Shown: positions 1-9,257, counted from the first letter of the stretch. The stretch: DNA of 64,000 nucleotides from Thermus altitudinis (GCF_022760835.1 NZ_JAKTNQ010000002.1:1-64000), one strand, 5' to 3'. The notes: a model not told the origin generated them from the letters alone. Program-made: numbers and translations.

Positions 1-52
1 GGTTTACACCCGGAGCCGAGAAGCCCCGCTCTTTAGAGTGGGGAGTCGTCAC
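1..52 (+). mobile_element. Probable right end of an IS200/IS605-family (TnpB-type) element
   Basis: A near-perfect hairpin (stem 24-32 / 35-43, two-base loop, one G-T wobble) is followed by a short tail ending GTCAC at 48-52. The CCCC-stem-TTTAG-stem-GGGG-AGTCGTCAC arrangement is the form I know from right ends of IS200/IS605 and solo tnpB elements. In those elements the same segment is the 3' scaffold of the omega RNA, and the guide is read from the flanking host DNA. The tnpB gene, if present, lies left of the window. The thiD stop codon (49-51) falls inside this end, so the element abuts or replaced the thiD 3' end. Inference from a structural motif only; an ordinary terminator is the alternative. 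Confidence 0.5.
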
Positions 53-825
53 GCCAAGTGGTTCAGGGGGCCGTGCCCGCGCCCCAGGCCGGGGGCGGTC
101 TCCAGGGCCCGGGTAAGGTAGGCCTTGGCCCCGGCGACCGCCTCTTCCAAGGGCTTTCCCAGCGCGAGGAGGGCAGCGATGGCGGCCGAGAGGGTGCACC
201 CCGTGCCGTGGGTGTTCCGGGTCGGGATACGGGGGGCACGGAAGGCCAGGATGCCCCTTGGCGTGGCCAGGAGGTCCACGGCCTCCGCCCCTGCAAAATG
301 GCCCCCCTTGAGAAGCACGGCCTTGGGGCCAAGGGCGAGAAGGGCCATGGCCGCCTCCTCCGCCTCCCTTAGGGTAGGGATGGGCCTTTGCAGGAGGGCT
401 TCCGCCTCGAGGCGGTTGGGGGTGATGAGGCTAGCCAAGGGGAAAAGCCTCTCCTTAAGGGCCCGAACCGCTTCGGGGGCAAGCAGGGGGTCCCCCCCTT
501 TGGCCACCATCACCGGGTCCACCACCAAGGGGTGGATCCCATAGCGCTCCACCCCTTGGGCCACAGCCGCCACGATGGCGGCGCTCCCCAAAGCCCCCGT
601 CTTGGCGGCGTGGATGGGAAAGTCCTCGGCCACGCTCTGGATCTGCTGGTATACCAGCTCGGGGGGCAGGAGTTCCACCCTTTGTACCCCCAGGGTGTTC
701 TGGGCGGTGACCAGGGTGAGGGCGCTGGTGCCATAGACGCCGAAGCGGAAGAAGGTCTTAAGGTCCGCCTGCACCCCGGCCCCGCCCCCGGAGTCCGAGC
801 CAGCTATGGTTAGGGCTACCCGCAC
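49..825 (-). CDS. thiD: Hydroxymethylpyrimidine/phosphomethylpyrimidine kinase ThiD
   Basis: Ribokinase-fold kinase that phosphorylates HMP and then HMP-P to HMP-PP, the pyrimidine half of thiamin. The 258-residue protein has the N-terminal [13 protein letters not shown] motif (about 9-21) that binds substrate, and the C-terminal GTGC anion hole (207-210) ahead of the catalytic helix. Length is normal for the family. It is the last gene of the thi operon, 9 bases after thiC. Its final codons and TGA stop coincide with the IS-like end at 1-52, so the native C-terminus may have been slightly altered. It could act on salvaged pyrimidine as well as on the ThiC product. Confidence 0.93.
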   Translation of the reverse strand: MRVALTIAGSDSGGGAGVQADLKTFFRFGVYGTSALTLVTAQNTLGVQRVELLPPELVYQQIQSVAEDFPIHAAKTGALGSAAIVAAVAQGVERYGIHPLVVDPVMVAKGGDPLLAPEAVRALKERLFPLASLITPNRLEAEALLQRPIPTLREAEEAAMALLALGPKAVLLKGGHFAGAEAVDLLATPRGILAFRAPRIPTRNTHGTGCTLSAAIAALLALGKPLEEAVAGAKAYLTRALETAPGLGRGHGPLNHLA

Positions 826-834
826 ACCCCACCC

Positions 835-2142
835 CTAACCCACGGGCAGTTCCAGGCGGGCCCGCCCCCTAAGGACCGCCTCCACCAGGTTCATGGGGCA
901 GAAGGGGCCGCACATGCTGCAGGCCTTGGTCTTGGAGCCCCGCTCCTCCTTGAGCCTCCGGGCTTCCTCGGGATAGAGGCAGAGGGCGAACTGGCCGTCC
1001 CAGTCCAGGCGGTAGCGGGCCTCGGACATGAGGCGGTTCCGCTCCAAAGCCCGAGGGTTCCCCCGGGCCACGTCGGCGGCATGGGCGGCGATCTTGAAGG
1101 CGATCACCCCCTCCTTCACGTGCTCCGGGGTGGGGAGGCCCAGGTGCTCCGCCGGCGTGAGGTAGCAGAGCATATCCGCCCCCATCCAGCCCGCCAAGGC
1201 CCCGCCGATGGCCCCGGCGATGTGGTCAAAGCCGGCGGCGGTGTCCACAGGGAGCATGCCCAGGATGTAGAAGGGGGCGTGGCCCGTGAGCTTCTTCTGG
1301 ATCTGCACGTTGGTGGCCACCTCGTTTAGGGGGATGTGCCCCGGGCCCTCCACCATGGCCTGCACCCCCGCCCGGCGGGCCCTTTCCACCAGCTCCCCAA
1401 TGGTGAGGAGCTCGGCCATCTGGGCCCGGTCGGTGCTGTCCGCCAGGGAACCGGGCCTGAGGCCATCCCCCAAGGAAAGGGTCATATCGTAGGTGCGGGC
1501 GATGTCCAAGAGGTCGTCAAAGCGGGCGTAGAGGGGGTTCTCCTCCCCCCGCTTCAGCATCCAGGCGGCCAGGAGCCCCCCGCCCCGGCTCACGATCCCC
1601 GTGGTGCGCTCTGTGTGGCGGTAGACCTCCAGGTTCTTCAGGGTCACCCCCACGTGCACGGTGATGTAGTCCACCCCTTGCTTCCCGTGCTCCTCAATCA
1701 CCTGGAAGAGTTCGTCCGCGGACATGTCAAAGAAACTTTTCCTCCTGGCGGCGCGGAACTCCGCCTCGTAGATGGGCACGGTACCCAAAGGGACCGTGGC
1801 CACCTCCAGGATCCGCTCCCTTATGGCCCTTAGGTCCCCTCCGGTGGAGAGGTCCATGATGGTATCCGCCCCATAGCGGATGGCCACCTGGGCCTTCGCC
1901 ACCTCCTCCTCCAGGTTCACGTAATCGTAGGAGGTGCCCAGGTTGGCGTTCACCTTCACGTTGAGCCCCTCCCCGATCCCCTTGAAGTCCTTAAGGGTGC
2001 GGTGGTTGGGGTTCCGGGGGATTACGATCCGTCCCGCCGCCACCCCTTCCCGCACCACTTCCGGGGAAACCCCCTCCTTTTCGGCCACATAGGCCATCTC
2101 CTCGGTGACGATGCCTTTTCTCGCCGCTTCCAGCTGGGTCAT
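835..2142 (-). CDS. thiC: Phosphomethylpyrimidine synthase ThiC
   Basis: Radical-SAM enzyme that rearranges aminoimidazole ribotide to HMP-P. I place the start at the ATG of [10 protein letters not shown] (2142), which overlaps the thiO stop as ATGA; the open frame runs 69 codons further upstream but that extension is thiO in another frame. The resulting 435 residues fit the short ThiC class. The C-terminal cluster motif is CSMCGPFC (about C408, C411, C415), that is C-x2-C-x3-C, one residue tighter than the long E. coli-type form; I believe this is normal for short ThiCs. It lies between thiO and thiD in the TPP-riboswitch operon. Confidence 0.95.
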   Translation of the reverse strand: MTQLEAARKGIVTEEMAYVAEKEGVSPEVVREGVAAGRIVIPRNPNHRTLKDFKGIGEGLNVKVNANLGTSYDYVNLEEEVAKAQVAIRYGADTIMDLSTGGDLRAIRERILEVATVPLGTVPIYEAEFRAARRKSFFDMSADELFQVIEEHGKQGVDYITVHVGVTLKNLEVYRHTERTTGIVSRGGGLLAAWMLKRGEENPLYARFDDLLDIARTYDMTLSLGDGLRPGSLADSTDRAQMAELLTIGELVERARRAGVQAMVEGPGHIPLNEVATNVQIQKKLTGHAPFYILGMLPVDTAAGFDHIAGAIGGALAGWMGADMLCYLTPAEHLGLPTPEHVKEGVIAFKIAAHAADVARGNPRALERNRLMSEARYRLDWDGQFALCLYPEEARRLKEERGSKTKACSMCGPFCPMNLVEAVLRGRARLELPVG

Positions 2143-3089
2143 GCTTCTACCCCCATGAGTTCCAGAATCCTTTTGGCCGTCCAAGGGGCCAGGAGGACCC
2201 CGTTCCTCCCGTGGCCCACCGCCGCCCATACGCCCTCCGCCACCTGGCCCACGAAGAGCTCCCCCGCGGGCCGGTAGCCCCAAAGGACCTCCCTGAAGCG
2301 CGCCCCTTCCAGCTGGGGAAAGCGCTCGTGGGCGTAGTCGGCAAGCCACCTGAGCCCCAAGAGGTCCACCCCAGGGGCCCAGCCTTCCCGGCTGGTGGCC
2401 CCCACGTATACCCCGCCCTCCCGGGGGAGGAGATAACCCTCCCCGGCAAAAAGGGGCTGGGAGGGCTGGGCCTCAGGAGGCCCCACCAGGACCAGGGCCT
2501 CCCCCTTTAGGGGGCGCACCCTAAGGCCAAACCGCCCAGCCCAGGCCCCCACCGCCAGGAGGATGCGCCTGGCCTGGGCGGAAAACGCCCCTTCCCTGCC
2601 CCGCCCCTGGACCCGCCCCGGCTCCACCCTTTCCACCTCCGCCTGGAAAAGAGGGGTGTCCATGGAGGCCAGGGCCTCCAGCAAGGCCTCCCGTAGCCTT
2701 CTGGGATGCACGTATCCCCCGGGGAAGGTGCGCACCTTTCTTCCACCCCGCACCGGGTAGGACAGGGGTTCCCTGGCCTCCCAGGCCTCCTCCTCGCCCT
2801 GGGTGAGGGCCACCACCTGGGTACCGGAGAAGCCCGCCTCCACCTCTAAGCCCCCACCCCTAAGGTCCTCCAGGAGGACGGGGTAGTACTCCAGGCCCAA
2901 GAGGGCAGCCTGAAGCACCTCCCCGGAAAGCCCCTCGGGGTAGGGAGCCAGCATGCCCGCGCTGGCCAAGGTGGCGGCCCCTTCCTTGCCGGCATCCAAG
3001 AGGAGGACGGAAAGGCCCCGCTTCCGAAGCTCATAGGCGGCTAGGGCCCCGATGATGCCGGCCCCCACCACGATGGCCTCCGCCCTCAC
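2139..3089 (-). CDS. thiO: Glycine oxidase ThiO (FAD-dependent)
   Basis: DAO-family flavoprotein that oxidises glycine to iminoacetate (dehydroglycine), the nitrogen donor for ThiG in aerobes. The 316-residue protein starts with the FAD-binding [15 protein letters not shown] fold (about 7-21), has the acidic LLLD strand end near 32, and ends with a family [11 protein letters not shown] segment. Both ends overlap neighbours by four bases (thiG before, thiC after), so translation is probably coupled. ThiO rather than ThiH implies an oxygen-dependent thiazole route, which suits an aerobic Thermus. Confidence 0.92.
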   Translation of the reverse strand: MRAEAIVVGAGIIGALAAYELRKRGLSVLLLDAGKEGAATLASAGMLAPYPEGLSGEVLQAALLGLEYYPVLLEDLRGGGLEVEAGFSGTQVVALTQGEEEAWEAREPLSYPVRGGRKVRTFPGGYVHPRRLREALLEALASMDTPLFQAEVERVEPGRVQGRGREGAFSAQARRILLAVGAWAGRFGLRVRPLKGEALVLVGPPEAQPSQPLFAGEGYLLPREGGVYVGATSREGWAPGVDLLGLRWLADYAHERFPQLEGARFREVLWGYRPAGELFVGQVAEGVWAAVGHGRNGVLLAPWTAKRILELMGVEA

Positions 3090-3871
3090 GCCTTCGGCCC
3101 TCCTAAGGGGATGCCCTGCGGGGGACTCGAGGGGCTCGCCCCCTCCCTGGGGCGCATGGGCCCCGCCAGGTACGCCTTCCTCCCCGCCTCCACCGCCAAG
3201 CGGAAGGCCTCAGCCATGGCCACGGGGTCTTCCGCCTCGGCGATGGCGGTGTTGACCAGTACCCCATCCAGGCCCATTTCCATCACCTCCGCCGCCTGGG
3301 AGGGCAGGCCAAGCCCCGCATCCACCACCACCGGGGGCAAGGAGGCCTTCTCCCGGGCGAAAAGCTCCAAAAGGGCCCGGGTCTTCACCCCCCAGCCGGA
3401 GCCGATGGGGGCCGCCAAGGGCATCACCGTGGCCGTGCCCATCCCTGCCAGCCTCTTGGCCAGGACCAGGTCGGGACCCATGTAGGGGAGCACCACGAAG
3501 CCCTCTTCCAAAAGCCTTTCCGCCGCCCTTAGGGTTTCCACGGGATCGGGGAGGAGGTAGGTGGGGTCAGGGATCACCTCCAGCTTCACCCACCTTTCCC
3601 CCGTGAGGGCCCGGCCCAGCCGGGCGATCCTCAAGGCCTCCTCGGCGGTCTTGGCCCCGGCGGTGTTGGGCAGAAGCCTAACCCCCTCCAAGGCCTCCAA
3701 AAGCCCCACGTGCCCGGGCATCCCCGCCTCCACCCGGCGGATGGCCACGGTGACCACCTCGGCCCCCGCAGCCCGTATGGCCTCCCGCATCACCTCAAAG
3801 TCCTTGAACTTGCCCGAGCCCAGGATGAGGCGGCTTTTAAGCTCGGTATCCCCTACCTTCCAGGTGTCCAT
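3086..3871 (-). CDS. thiG: Thiazole synthase ThiG
   Basis: TIM-barrel enzyme that condenses deoxyxylulose 5-phosphate, dehydroglycine and ThiS thiocarboxylate into thiazole phosphate. In the 261-residue product the imine-forming lysine is visible in WVKLEVIPD (K96), and the phosphate-binding [13 protein letters not shown] loop follows the PYMGPD segment. The gene begins one base after the thiS stop and overlaps thiO at its end, matching the partnership of ThiS, ThiG and ThiO. The last 20 or so residues, after the [11 protein letters not shown] block, are Ser/Gly/Pro-rich and probably disordered. Confidence 0.95.
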   Translation of the reverse strand: MDTWKVGDTELKSRLILGSGKFKDFEVMREAIRAAGAEVVTVAIRRVEAGMPGHVGLLEALEGVRLLPNTAGAKTAEEALRIARLGRALTGERWVKLEVIPDPTYLLPDPVETLRAAERLLEEGFVVLPYMGPDLVLAKRLAGMGTATVMPLAAPIGSGWGVKTRALLELFAREKASLPPVVVDAGLGLPSQAAEVMEMGLDGVLVNTAIAEAEDPVAMAEAFRLAVEAGRKAYLAGPMRPREGASPSSPPQGIPLGGPKA

Positions 3872-4066
3872 CTAGCCTCCTTGCATGAGGGTGACCACCT
3901 CCACCACATCCCCTTCCCTCAGGACGCGGTGGGGAAGCTCCCGCCCCGGGTAGGCCTCCTCGTTGAGGAGAACCGCCACCCGGGATAGCTCCACGCCTAG
4001 CTCCTCCAAGGCCTCTTTAAGCGTCTTCCCCTCCAAAGGCTTGGCCTCGCCATTAAGCCACACCAT
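3872..4066 (-). CDS. thiS: Sulfur carrier protein ThiS
   Basis: Small ubiquitin-fold carrier of 64 residues ending in the required Gly-Gly (VVTLMQGG). Its C-terminus is adenylated by a ThiF-type enzyme and converted to the thiocarboxylate that delivers sulfur to ThiG. No thiF lies in the window, so activation probably uses a shared E1-like protein, as Thermus does for MoaD- and TtuB-type carriers. The start overlaps the thiE end by 14 bases and the gene runs straight into thiG. Confidence 0.93.
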   Translation of the reverse strand: MVWLNGEAKPLEGKTLKEALEELGVELSRVAVLLNEEAYPGRELPHRVLREGDVVEVVTLMQGG

Positions 4067-4673
4067 AGAGCCTCTCCCGAAAGAAGCGGGCGGCCCTCTC
4101 CGGGTCCGGGGCGTCCAGGATGGCCCGCACCACCACCACCCGCCTGGCGCCCGCCTCGAGGACCGCCTCCAGGTTCTCGGACGTTATCCCACCGATGGCG
4201 TACCAAGGCTTCTCCCTTAGGTGTTCCTGGGCCCAGCGCACGTAGCCTAGGCCGACCGCCGGCCTGCCCGGCTTGGTGGGGGTTTCCCACACCGGGCCTA
4301 TGGAAAGGTAGTCCACGCCTTCCTCGAGGGCCTTTAGGGCCTGCTCGGGGGCGTGGGTGGACCGGCCCACCATGCCGGGGAAAAAGCGGCGGGCCTCCTG
4401 GGGCGTGAGATCCCCTTGCCCCAGGTGCACCCCGTGGGCTCCCAGGAGGGCCGCCAGGTCCGGCCGGTCGTTGAGGAAGAAGGGAACCCCGTACCGCCGG
4501 GCCAGGGAGAGCATCCTCTCCCCCAGGTCCAGGGTGGGCCTGGCCTCCCAGTCCTTGGCCCTAAGCTGTAAAACCTCCACCCCCCCTGCCAAGGCCCTCT
4601 CCGTGCGGTCCAAGGTTTCCGCAAAGGACCAGCCGGGCCTAGGGGTCACCACCAGATAGAGCCTTCCCAGCAA
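4053..4673 (-). CDS. thiE: Thiamine-phosphate synthase ThiE
   Basis: TIM-barrel enzyme joining HMP-PP and thiazole phosphate into thiamin phosphate. The start is a TTG (4673) chosen because GGAGGTGA sits about 7 bases upstream and the protein then opens with the usual barrel strand RLYLVVTP. Family signatures are present in order: [42 protein letters not shown] and AIGGI near the end. At 206 residues it is of normal size. It is the first gene after the TPP riboswitch, and about 110 bases of leader separate the two. Confidence 0.94.
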   Translation of the reverse strand: MLGRLYLVVTPRPGWSFAETLDRTERALAGGVEVLQLRAKDWEARPTLDLGERMLSLARRYGVPFFLNDRPDLAALLGAHGVHLGQGDLTPQEARRFFPGMVGRSTHAPEQALKALEEGVDYLSIGPVWETPTKPGRPAVGLGYVRWAQEHLREKPWYAIGGITSENLEAVLEAGARRVVVVRAILDAPDPERAARFFRERLYGVA

Positions 4674-4786
4674 GCTTTCACCTCCCCTTCGGAGCGCCTA
4701 GCCCGGGTCCATGCGCGAGGCGAGGAGCCCAGGCCCACGCTGCCAAAGGGAGAGGCAATGGGTTGTGGTGGGATTTCTTCCGCATA

Positions 4787-4874
4787 GGCTTCCCTCCGCC
4801 GGCATTACCCGGATCAGGTTCTAAGGGTTGCTGGGAAGGACCCAGCTCTCAGCCCCTCGCTTGGGGCACCCCTA
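4787..4874 (-). promoter_or_regulatory. TPP riboswitch (THI element)
   Basis: On the minus strand the region has the paired ends AGGGGTGCCCC and GGAGGGAAG, the invariant CTGAGA of the pyrimidine-sensor arm (near 4847-4852), the ACCCAGCAACC-type middle and the CTGATCCGGGTAATGCCGGCG pyrophosphate-sensor arm, all in the order known for THI elements. It lies directly upstream of thiE and so should shut the whole six-gene operon when thiamin pyrophosphate is abundant. The 113-base leader to thiE has no clear intrinsic terminator, so control could be at translation of the TTG start. Confidence 0.95.
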
Positions 4875-4886
4875 GCCTGCCCCTCT

Positions 4887-4892
4887 AGTTTA
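4887..4892 (-). promoter_or_regulatory. Putative -10 box of the thi operon
   Basis: The minus strand reads TAAACT about 12 bases before the riboswitch 5' end, which would place transcription start within a few bases of the aptamer, as expected. I could not find a convincing -35 hexamer at 16-18 bases. The rest of the gap between this site and the end of cobB (4893-5004) shows nothing else recognisable. Confidence 0.4.
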
Positions 4893-5004
4893 GCATGCCT
4901 GGGGCCAAGAATGGGGTGCGGGTTACACACCCCAAGACGCCCAGCAAGCCCCAAGGGAGAATCCAGAGCCAGAAACCGCCTTCGGCAGAGATATCCAACC
5001 CCCT

Positions 5005-6342
5005 TCAGGAACCTCGAGGGGAACCGGGGCCCTCCTTTGCCCAAGCAAGAAACCTCCGGGCCCCTTGCGGCCTGGCGGGGAGATAGAGGTGGACAAAGCT
5101 TCCCAGGATGCGGCCATCCGTGTAGCCCTCCACCTCCTGGCCTCCCACCCGCCGCCAGGCGGGGCTTCTGGAGGGTGGCATGCGGGCATAGTGGAACTCG
5201 TGCCCCTTGAAGGCCTGGGCCTTTGGGGCCACCGGGTTATCCCTTAAGGCTTCCACCTCCCGGTAACCCAGGACCGGGTGCTCGGCCATGCGGGCCACAC
5301 CGGGCACGAGGCCCACCATGGGGAAGAAGCCCTCCCCCACCCAAAGGCCCTGGGAGAGGTACATGTACCCGCCGCACTCCGCCACGATGGGGCCGGGGAA
5401 CCCCCGGATGGCTTCCAGCAGGGGTTGGTTTTGCGAAAGCTCCTCGGCAAAGAGCTCCGGGTAGCCACCTCCTAGGAGGAGGGCCTGGGCCTTGGGCAAG
5501 GCGGGGTCCTGAAGGGGGCTAAAGGGAATGAGCTCCGCCCCCAGGGCCTGCAAAAGCTCCAGGCCCTCGGGGTAGTAGAAGCGGAAGGCCCGGTCCCAGG
5601 CGTAGGCCACCGCCACCTGGGGAGGGCGGCTTTCGGGCAGGAAAGGGGGGGCTTGGGGCAACGGCCCGGCCTCTGCGGCCACGTGAAGGAAGGCGGTATG
5701 GTCCAGGTGGAGGGCCCGGGCCAAGGCCCCAAGAGGGGGCTGCACCTCCCCCGCCAGCACCAGGCCCAGGTGGCGCTCAGGAATCCCCAGGGCCGGGTCC
5801 TGGGGAAGCCAGCCTAAAAGGGGAAGGCCCACGTGGGAGAGGGCTTCTTGGAGTAGGGCGGTGTGGGTTGCCGAGGCCACCCGGTTGGCGAAGACCCCCG
5901 CCACCCATACCCCCGGGTCAAAGCGGCGAAAACCCTCGGCCAAGGGGGCGATGGAACCCGCCATGGCGGAGGCGTCCACCACCAGGACCACGGGGGCCCG
6001 AAGGAGCTTGGCCACTTGGGCGGTGGAACCCTCTTTTCCCAAGGAATCCTTCCCGTCAAAAAGACCCATCACCCCTTCCACCAGGGCCAGGTCCGCTCCC
6101 CTGGCCCCGTGCTGGAAGAGGGAGAGGAGGCCTTCCCCATCCAGGAAGAAGCCATCCAGGTTGTACACCTTGCGGCCCGAGGCCGCCTCCAGGTGGCTAG
6201 GGTCCACGTAATCCGGCCCCACCTTGAAGGCTTGCACCTTTAGGCCCTTCTCCCGCAAGGCCCGGATCAGAGCCAGGGCCACGGTGGTCTTCCCCGCCCC
6301 CGAGTGGGGGGCGGCCAGGACCAGGCGGGAAATAGGCTCCAT
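5005..6342 (-). CDS. cobB: Cobyrinic acid a,c-diamide synthase (CobB/CbiA)
   Basis: Amidates the a and c carboxylates of (hydrogeno)cobyrinic acid using ATP and glutamine. The 445-residue protein has an N-terminal P-loop APHSGAGKTT (11-20), the GVMGLFDG segment near 90-97, and a C-terminal class I glutamine amidotransferase domain with the nucleophile in AECGGYMY (C323) and a catalytic His in GHEFHY. It follows the protoglobin gene by 3 bases and is the last gene of this cob operon. Everything upstream in corrin ring formation is absent here, so the locus serves late synthesis or salvage. Confidence 0.93.
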   Translation of the reverse strand: MEPISRLVLAAPHSGAGKTTVALALIRALREKGLKVQAFKVGPDYVDPSHLEAASGRKVYNLDGFFLDGEGLLSLFQHGARGADLALVEGVMGLFDGKDSLGKEGSTAQVAKLLRAPVVLVVDASAMAGSIAPLAEGFRRFDPGVWVAGVFANRVASATHTALLQEALSHVGLPLLGWLPQDPALGIPERHLGLVLAGEVQPPLGALARALHLDHTAFLHVAAEAGPLPQAPPFLPESRPPQVAVAYAWDRAFRFYYPEGLELLQALGAELIPFSPLQDPALPKAQALLLGGGYPELFAEELSQNQPLLEAIRGFPGPIVAECGGYMYLSQGLWVGEGFFPMVGLVPGVARMAEHPVLGYREVEALRDNPVAPKAQAFKGHEFHYARMPPSRSPAWRRVGGQEVEGYTDGRILGSFVHLYLPARPQGARRFLAWAKEGPGSPRGS

Positions 6343-6345
6343 GGC

Positions 6346-6957
6346 CTACCCTGGGGAGAGCCGGGCCAGCATCCGGGCGGCTTCCTGTTGGGCTCTATCC
6401 AGAAACTGCCCCACCTCCACCCCCTCGGCTTGGGCTAAGGCTTCCAGGTAGGCGTGGAGGTAGCTCTCCGAGATAAGGGCCATCACGGTAAACCCCAGCC
6501 GCCGCCAAGCGTCGGCCACCCCTTGGGCCTCCTCTGGGGGAAGCTTCTCCCGGGCCAGGCGGGAAACGGTCTCCACCACCCAGTTCCACATGGCGGCCAT
6601 CATGGCGTTGGTCACCCCCCGGCGCACGTGCACCAGGCCCACCAGGGTTTGCCAAGCAAAGTACTGGCCGTTGAAGGGGCCGGCTACCGTGCGCAGGTAC
6701 CAGTCCCTTAGGGTCTTCTCCCGTTGCGGGCGCTCCCCTTCCCGAAAGACGGCCCGGGTGGCAGGGTGGGCAAAAAGGGTGTCGTAAAAACCCTGCACCA
6801 AGGGCTCCACCCAGCCCCTCATGAGTTCCTGGTGGCGGGTGAAAACCTTGGCGTCCTCGAGGGGGCGGAAGCGGGCCTGCGGAGGAAGCTGGGACCAGAA
6901 CTCCTGGGCCAAGGCGTAAAACCGGGCGAGGCTCTTGTCCGTCATGGACACCAGCAT
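6346..6957 (-). CDS. Protoglobin-domain (globin-coupled-sensor type) heme protein
   Basis: A 203-residue all-helical protein that I match to the protoglobin/globin-sensor family. The HQELMRGWVEPLVQGFYDTL stretch (42-61) looks like helix B/C, and GLVHVRRGVT (107-116) contains the expected proximal heme His (H110). No output domain (GGDEF, MCP or kinase) follows; the protein ends about 85 residues after the F helix, so it is a single-domain form. An alternative ATG lies at 6945 (MTDKSL). It sits between cobO and cobB with 16- and 3-base gaps, so it is co-transcribed with cobalamin genes. Its role there is not established; oxygen or NO sensing or protection of reduced cobalt are guesses. Confidence 0.75.
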   Translation of the reverse strand: MLVSMTDKSLARFYALAQEFWSQLPPQARFRPLEDAKVFTRHQELMRGWVEPLVQGFYDTLFAHPATRAVFREGERPQREKTLRDWYLRTVAGPFNGQYFAWQTLVGLVHVRRGVTNAMMAAMWNWVVETVSRLAREKLPPEEAQGVADAWRRLGFTVMALISESYLHAYLEALAQAEGVEVGQFLDRAQQEAARMLARLSPG

Positions 6958-6973
6958 AAGGCCCCAACCCCCC

Positions 6974-7519
6974 TTAATGCTCTATGCCCCGTTGGGCCGG
7001 AACCCCCTGGTCAAAGGCGTGCTTAACCTTGCGCATCTCGGTTGCCGTATCCGCCAAGGCTATAAGGGCCTCGGGGGCACCCCGGCCTGTAACCACCACA
7101 TGGACATGCCCAGGCCGCTTCTGCACCACCGCAAGGAACTCCTCTAGGGAAACCCATCCGTACCGCAAGGGATAGGTGGCCTCGTCCAAGACCACCAGGT
7201 CCCACTCCCCCGAGAGGATGGCCTCCTTGGCCCGCTCCCAACCCCCCTGGGCCAACCGGGCCGAAGCCTCCAGGTCTCGGCTTTTCCAGGTGAACCCATC
7301 CCCCAGCCCCTCCACGGGGATGCCCAGCTGGGCCAAGGCCCGGTGCTCGCCAAACCGGGCCCCCTGGTGCTTGAGGAACTGGAAAATCCTTACCCTCAAG
7401 CCCCGGCCATGGGCCCTTAGGGCCAGGCCGAAGGCGGCGGTGCTCTTGCCCTTGCCGTCCCCGGTGTAGACCAAAAGGAGGCCCCGCCGCTCCCCCTCGG
7501 GCTTGGCGTACGGCTTCAT
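6974..7519 (-). CDS. cobO: Cob(I)yrinic acid a,c-diamide adenosyltransferase CobO/CobA
   Basis: Transfers the 5'-deoxyadenosyl group from ATP to Co(I) corrinoids. I start it at the ATG of MKPYAKPEG (7519), which overlaps the cobS stop as ATGA; an ATG at 7537 is possible, and the longer open frame upstream is cobS in another frame. The 181-residue product carries the P-loop [10 protein letters not shown] (18-27), the Walker B-like LVVLDEATY and a [11 protein letters not shown] segment, all standard for the CobA/CobO family. Length is normal. Confidence 0.94.
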   Translation of the reverse strand: MKPYAKPEGERRGLLLVYTGDGKGKSTAAFGLALRAHGRGLRVRIFQFLKHQGARFGEHRALAQLGIPVEGLGDGFTWKSRDLEASARLAQGGWERAKEAILSGEWDLVVLDEATYPLRYGWVSLEEFLAVVQKRPGHVHVVVTGRGAPEALIALADTATEMRKVKHAFDQGVPAQRGIEH

Positions 7520-8214
7520 CCGCCGAGGGCTTTCCATAGGGCATAGCCTAACAAGCCCCCAAGCTCCGAGAGGGCGATCATGGCCCCGAGGATATCCCCG
7601 TTCAACCCCCCCAGGCGGGCCACCGCAAAACGGGCCACCCCATAAGCGCTGCCCAAGGCCAAAAGGGCCGGCCAGGGGTAGAGGATGGGGAAGGGAAGGG
7701 CCAGGAGGAAGGCCCCGAAGACCGGCCCCCCACGGATGAGGCTGGCCATCCCCGGGCGCAAGAGGGGATACCGGTTCAGGAAGGGCAGGATGGCGAAGCG
7801 GGCGAAGCCGGGGAAAAGAAGGAGGAAAAGGGGTTCGGGCACCAGGGCCAAGGCCTGCCAAAGGAGAAGGAGGTAAAGCCCCCCCACCCCGAAGGCGAAG
7901 GGACCCAGGTGGGGGTCCTTGAGGATGCGAAGCCTTTCCTCCTTGGACCTCGAGGCCAAAAGGGCATCGGTGGAGTCCAGAAGCCCGTCTAGGTGCAAAA
8001 ACCCCGTGAGGCCCAAAAGCGAGGCCAGCAGCAAGGCCGCCAAGAGCCCCTCGGGAAGAGGGAGAAGGGCCAAGAGCGATAGGGGAAGCCCGAGGGCATA
8101 GCCCGCGAGGGGGAAGAACAGGGTGCTTCGCCGAAAATCCTCCGGACGGGTCCCCTGGGGGGCCAGGGGATACACGGTGAGCAGGCCCAGGGCCAGGCGC
8201 AGGGCGCGGAGCAT
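7516..8214 (-). CDS. cobS: Adenosylcobinamide-GDP ribazoletransferase CobS
   Basis: Polytopic membrane enzyme that joins GDP-cobinamide and alpha-ribazole to complete adenosylcobalamin. The start at [16 protein letters not shown] (8214) gives 232 residues, typical for CobS, and avoids a 12-residue extension reaching back into cobT. The conserved Mg-binding [12 protein letters not shown] motif lies near residue 80, after two hydrophobic helices, and several further membrane segments follow. It lies 4 bases after cobT and overlaps cobO. Confidence 0.93.
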   Translation of the reverse strand: MLRALRLALGLLTVYPLAPQGTRPEDFRRSTLFFPLAGYALGLPLSLLALLPLPEGLLAALLLASLLGLTGFLHLDGLLDSTDALLASRSKEERLRILKDPHLGPFAFGVGGLYLLLLWQALALVPEPLFLLLFPGFARFAILPFLNRYPLLRPGMASLIRGGPVFGAFLLALPFPILYPWPALLALGSAYGVARFAVARLGGLNGDILGAMIALSELGGLLGYALWKALGG

Positions 8215-8218
8215 GGGC

Positions 8219-9232
8219 CTAGGCGCGGTGGGAAACCCCCGCCTCCGCAAAGGTGGCCATGTGCAGGATGCGGGCTGCCGCCCGTAAAAGGGGCATGGCC
8301 AAAACCGCCCCCGTCCCCTCCCCCAGGGCCAGGTCCAGGTCCAGGAGGGGCCTTAGGCCCAGGGCCTCGAGGATGTACCGGTGCCCGGGCTCCCGGCTCC
8401 TATGGCCCGCAAACAGGTAGTCCTTAAGCCTGGGCTCCAGCCGGTAGGCCAAAAGGGCCCCAGCGGAAACGGGAAAGCCATCCAGCACCAAGGGCAGGCC
8501 CTGCCGGTAGCCTTCCAAGTAGACCCCAGCAATGGCCACAAGCTCCAAGCCCCCCACTTCTGCCGCCACGGCCAAAGGCTTCATCCCCGGGCGTAGGCGG
8601 GATAGGGCCTTGGCCACCGCCTCCCGCTTCCGCCTCAGGCCCTCCTCCCCTATCCCTGTACCCCGCCCCACCACGGCATCGGAAGGGAGGTCCAAAAGGG
8701 CCGCCGTCAGGGCAGCCGCCGCGGTGGTGTTCCCAATGCCCATATCCCCTGCCGCCAGCACCGTGGCCCCTTGGGCGATGGCCAGACGGGCTGCTTCCCG
8801 ACCCGCCAAGAGGGCCCTCTCCGCCTCTTCCAGGCTCATGGCCCTCTCCCGGGCCAGGTTCCCCGTTCCCGGCCGTACCTTGCGCCTAAGGAGCTGGGGG
8901 TGGTCTGGAAGCTCCCCCTTGACCCCCACGTCCAACACATGGACCCGGCAGTCCGCCACCTGGGCCAGCTGGTTGATGGCCGCCCCACCCCTCAGGAAGT
9001 TCAGGACCATCTGGTAGGTGACCTCCTGGGGGTACGCGGACACCCCTTCCACCACCACCCCGTGGTCGGCGGCGGCCACCACCACCGCCCTCGGGCCCAG
9101 CTCCGGCTTTAACCTTGCCTGGATGGCGGCCAGGCGTACCGCCACCTCCTCCAGGTAGCCCAGGGAGCTGGGGGGCTTGGTGAGCCCTTCCATGCGCTGC
9201 TTGGCCGCCTGCAAAACCTCCTGGTATCCCAT
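8219..9232 (-). CDS. cobT: Nicotinate-nucleotide--dimethylbenzimidazole phosphoribosyltransferase CobT
   Basis: Makes alpha-ribazole phosphate from a lower-ligand base and nicotinate mononucleotide. The start at MGYQEVLQAAK (9232) gives 337 residues with the usual N-terminal LTKPPSSLG motif, the VVAAADHGV segment, the GDMGIGNTT loop and the catalytic Glu region LALGEGTGA near the C-terminus. The longer open frame (to 9346) would run into cobC on the other strand. A TATACT box ends 9 bases before this ATG, suggesting a leaderless transcript for the cobT-cobS-cobO-globin-cobB operon. Confidence 0.94.
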   Translation of the reverse strand: MGYQEVLQAAKQRMEGLTKPPSSLGYLEEVAVRLAAIQARLKPELGPRAVVVAAADHGVVVEGVSAYPQEVTYQMVLNFLRGGAAINQLAQVADCRVHVLDVGVKGELPDHPQLLRRKVRPGTGNLARERAMSLEEAERALLAGREAARLAIAQGATVLAAGDMGIGNTTAAAALTAALLDLPSDAVVGRGTGIGEEGLRRKREAVAKALSRLRPGMKPLAVAAEVGGLELVAIAGVYLEGYRQGLPLVLDGFPVSAGALLAYRLEPRLKDYLFAGHRSREPGHRYILEALGLRPLLDLDLALGEGTGAVLAMPLLRAAARILHMATFAEAGVSHRA

Positions 9233-9241
9233 ATGGGAGGA

Positions 9242-9249
9242 AGTATAAG
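9242..9249. promoter_or_regulatory. Overlapping divergent -10 boxes for cobT and cobC
   Basis: The eight bases AGTATAAG read TATACT on the minus strand (9247-9242) and TATAAG on the plus strand (9244-9249). They stand 9 bases from the cobT ATG (9232) and 8 bases from the cobC ATG (9258), spacing that fits leaderless mRNAs in both directions. The -35 regions would lie inside the opposite coding sequences and are weak by eye. Only one polymerase could occupy the site at a time. Confidence 0.5.
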
Positions 9250-9257
9250 CTCTGGAC

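Noticed and set aside
2143-2349. N-terminal 69-residue extension of ThiC
   Set aside because: It is Gly/Arg-rich, lies inside thiO in another frame, and the ATG at 2142 overlaps the thiO stop like the other junctions.
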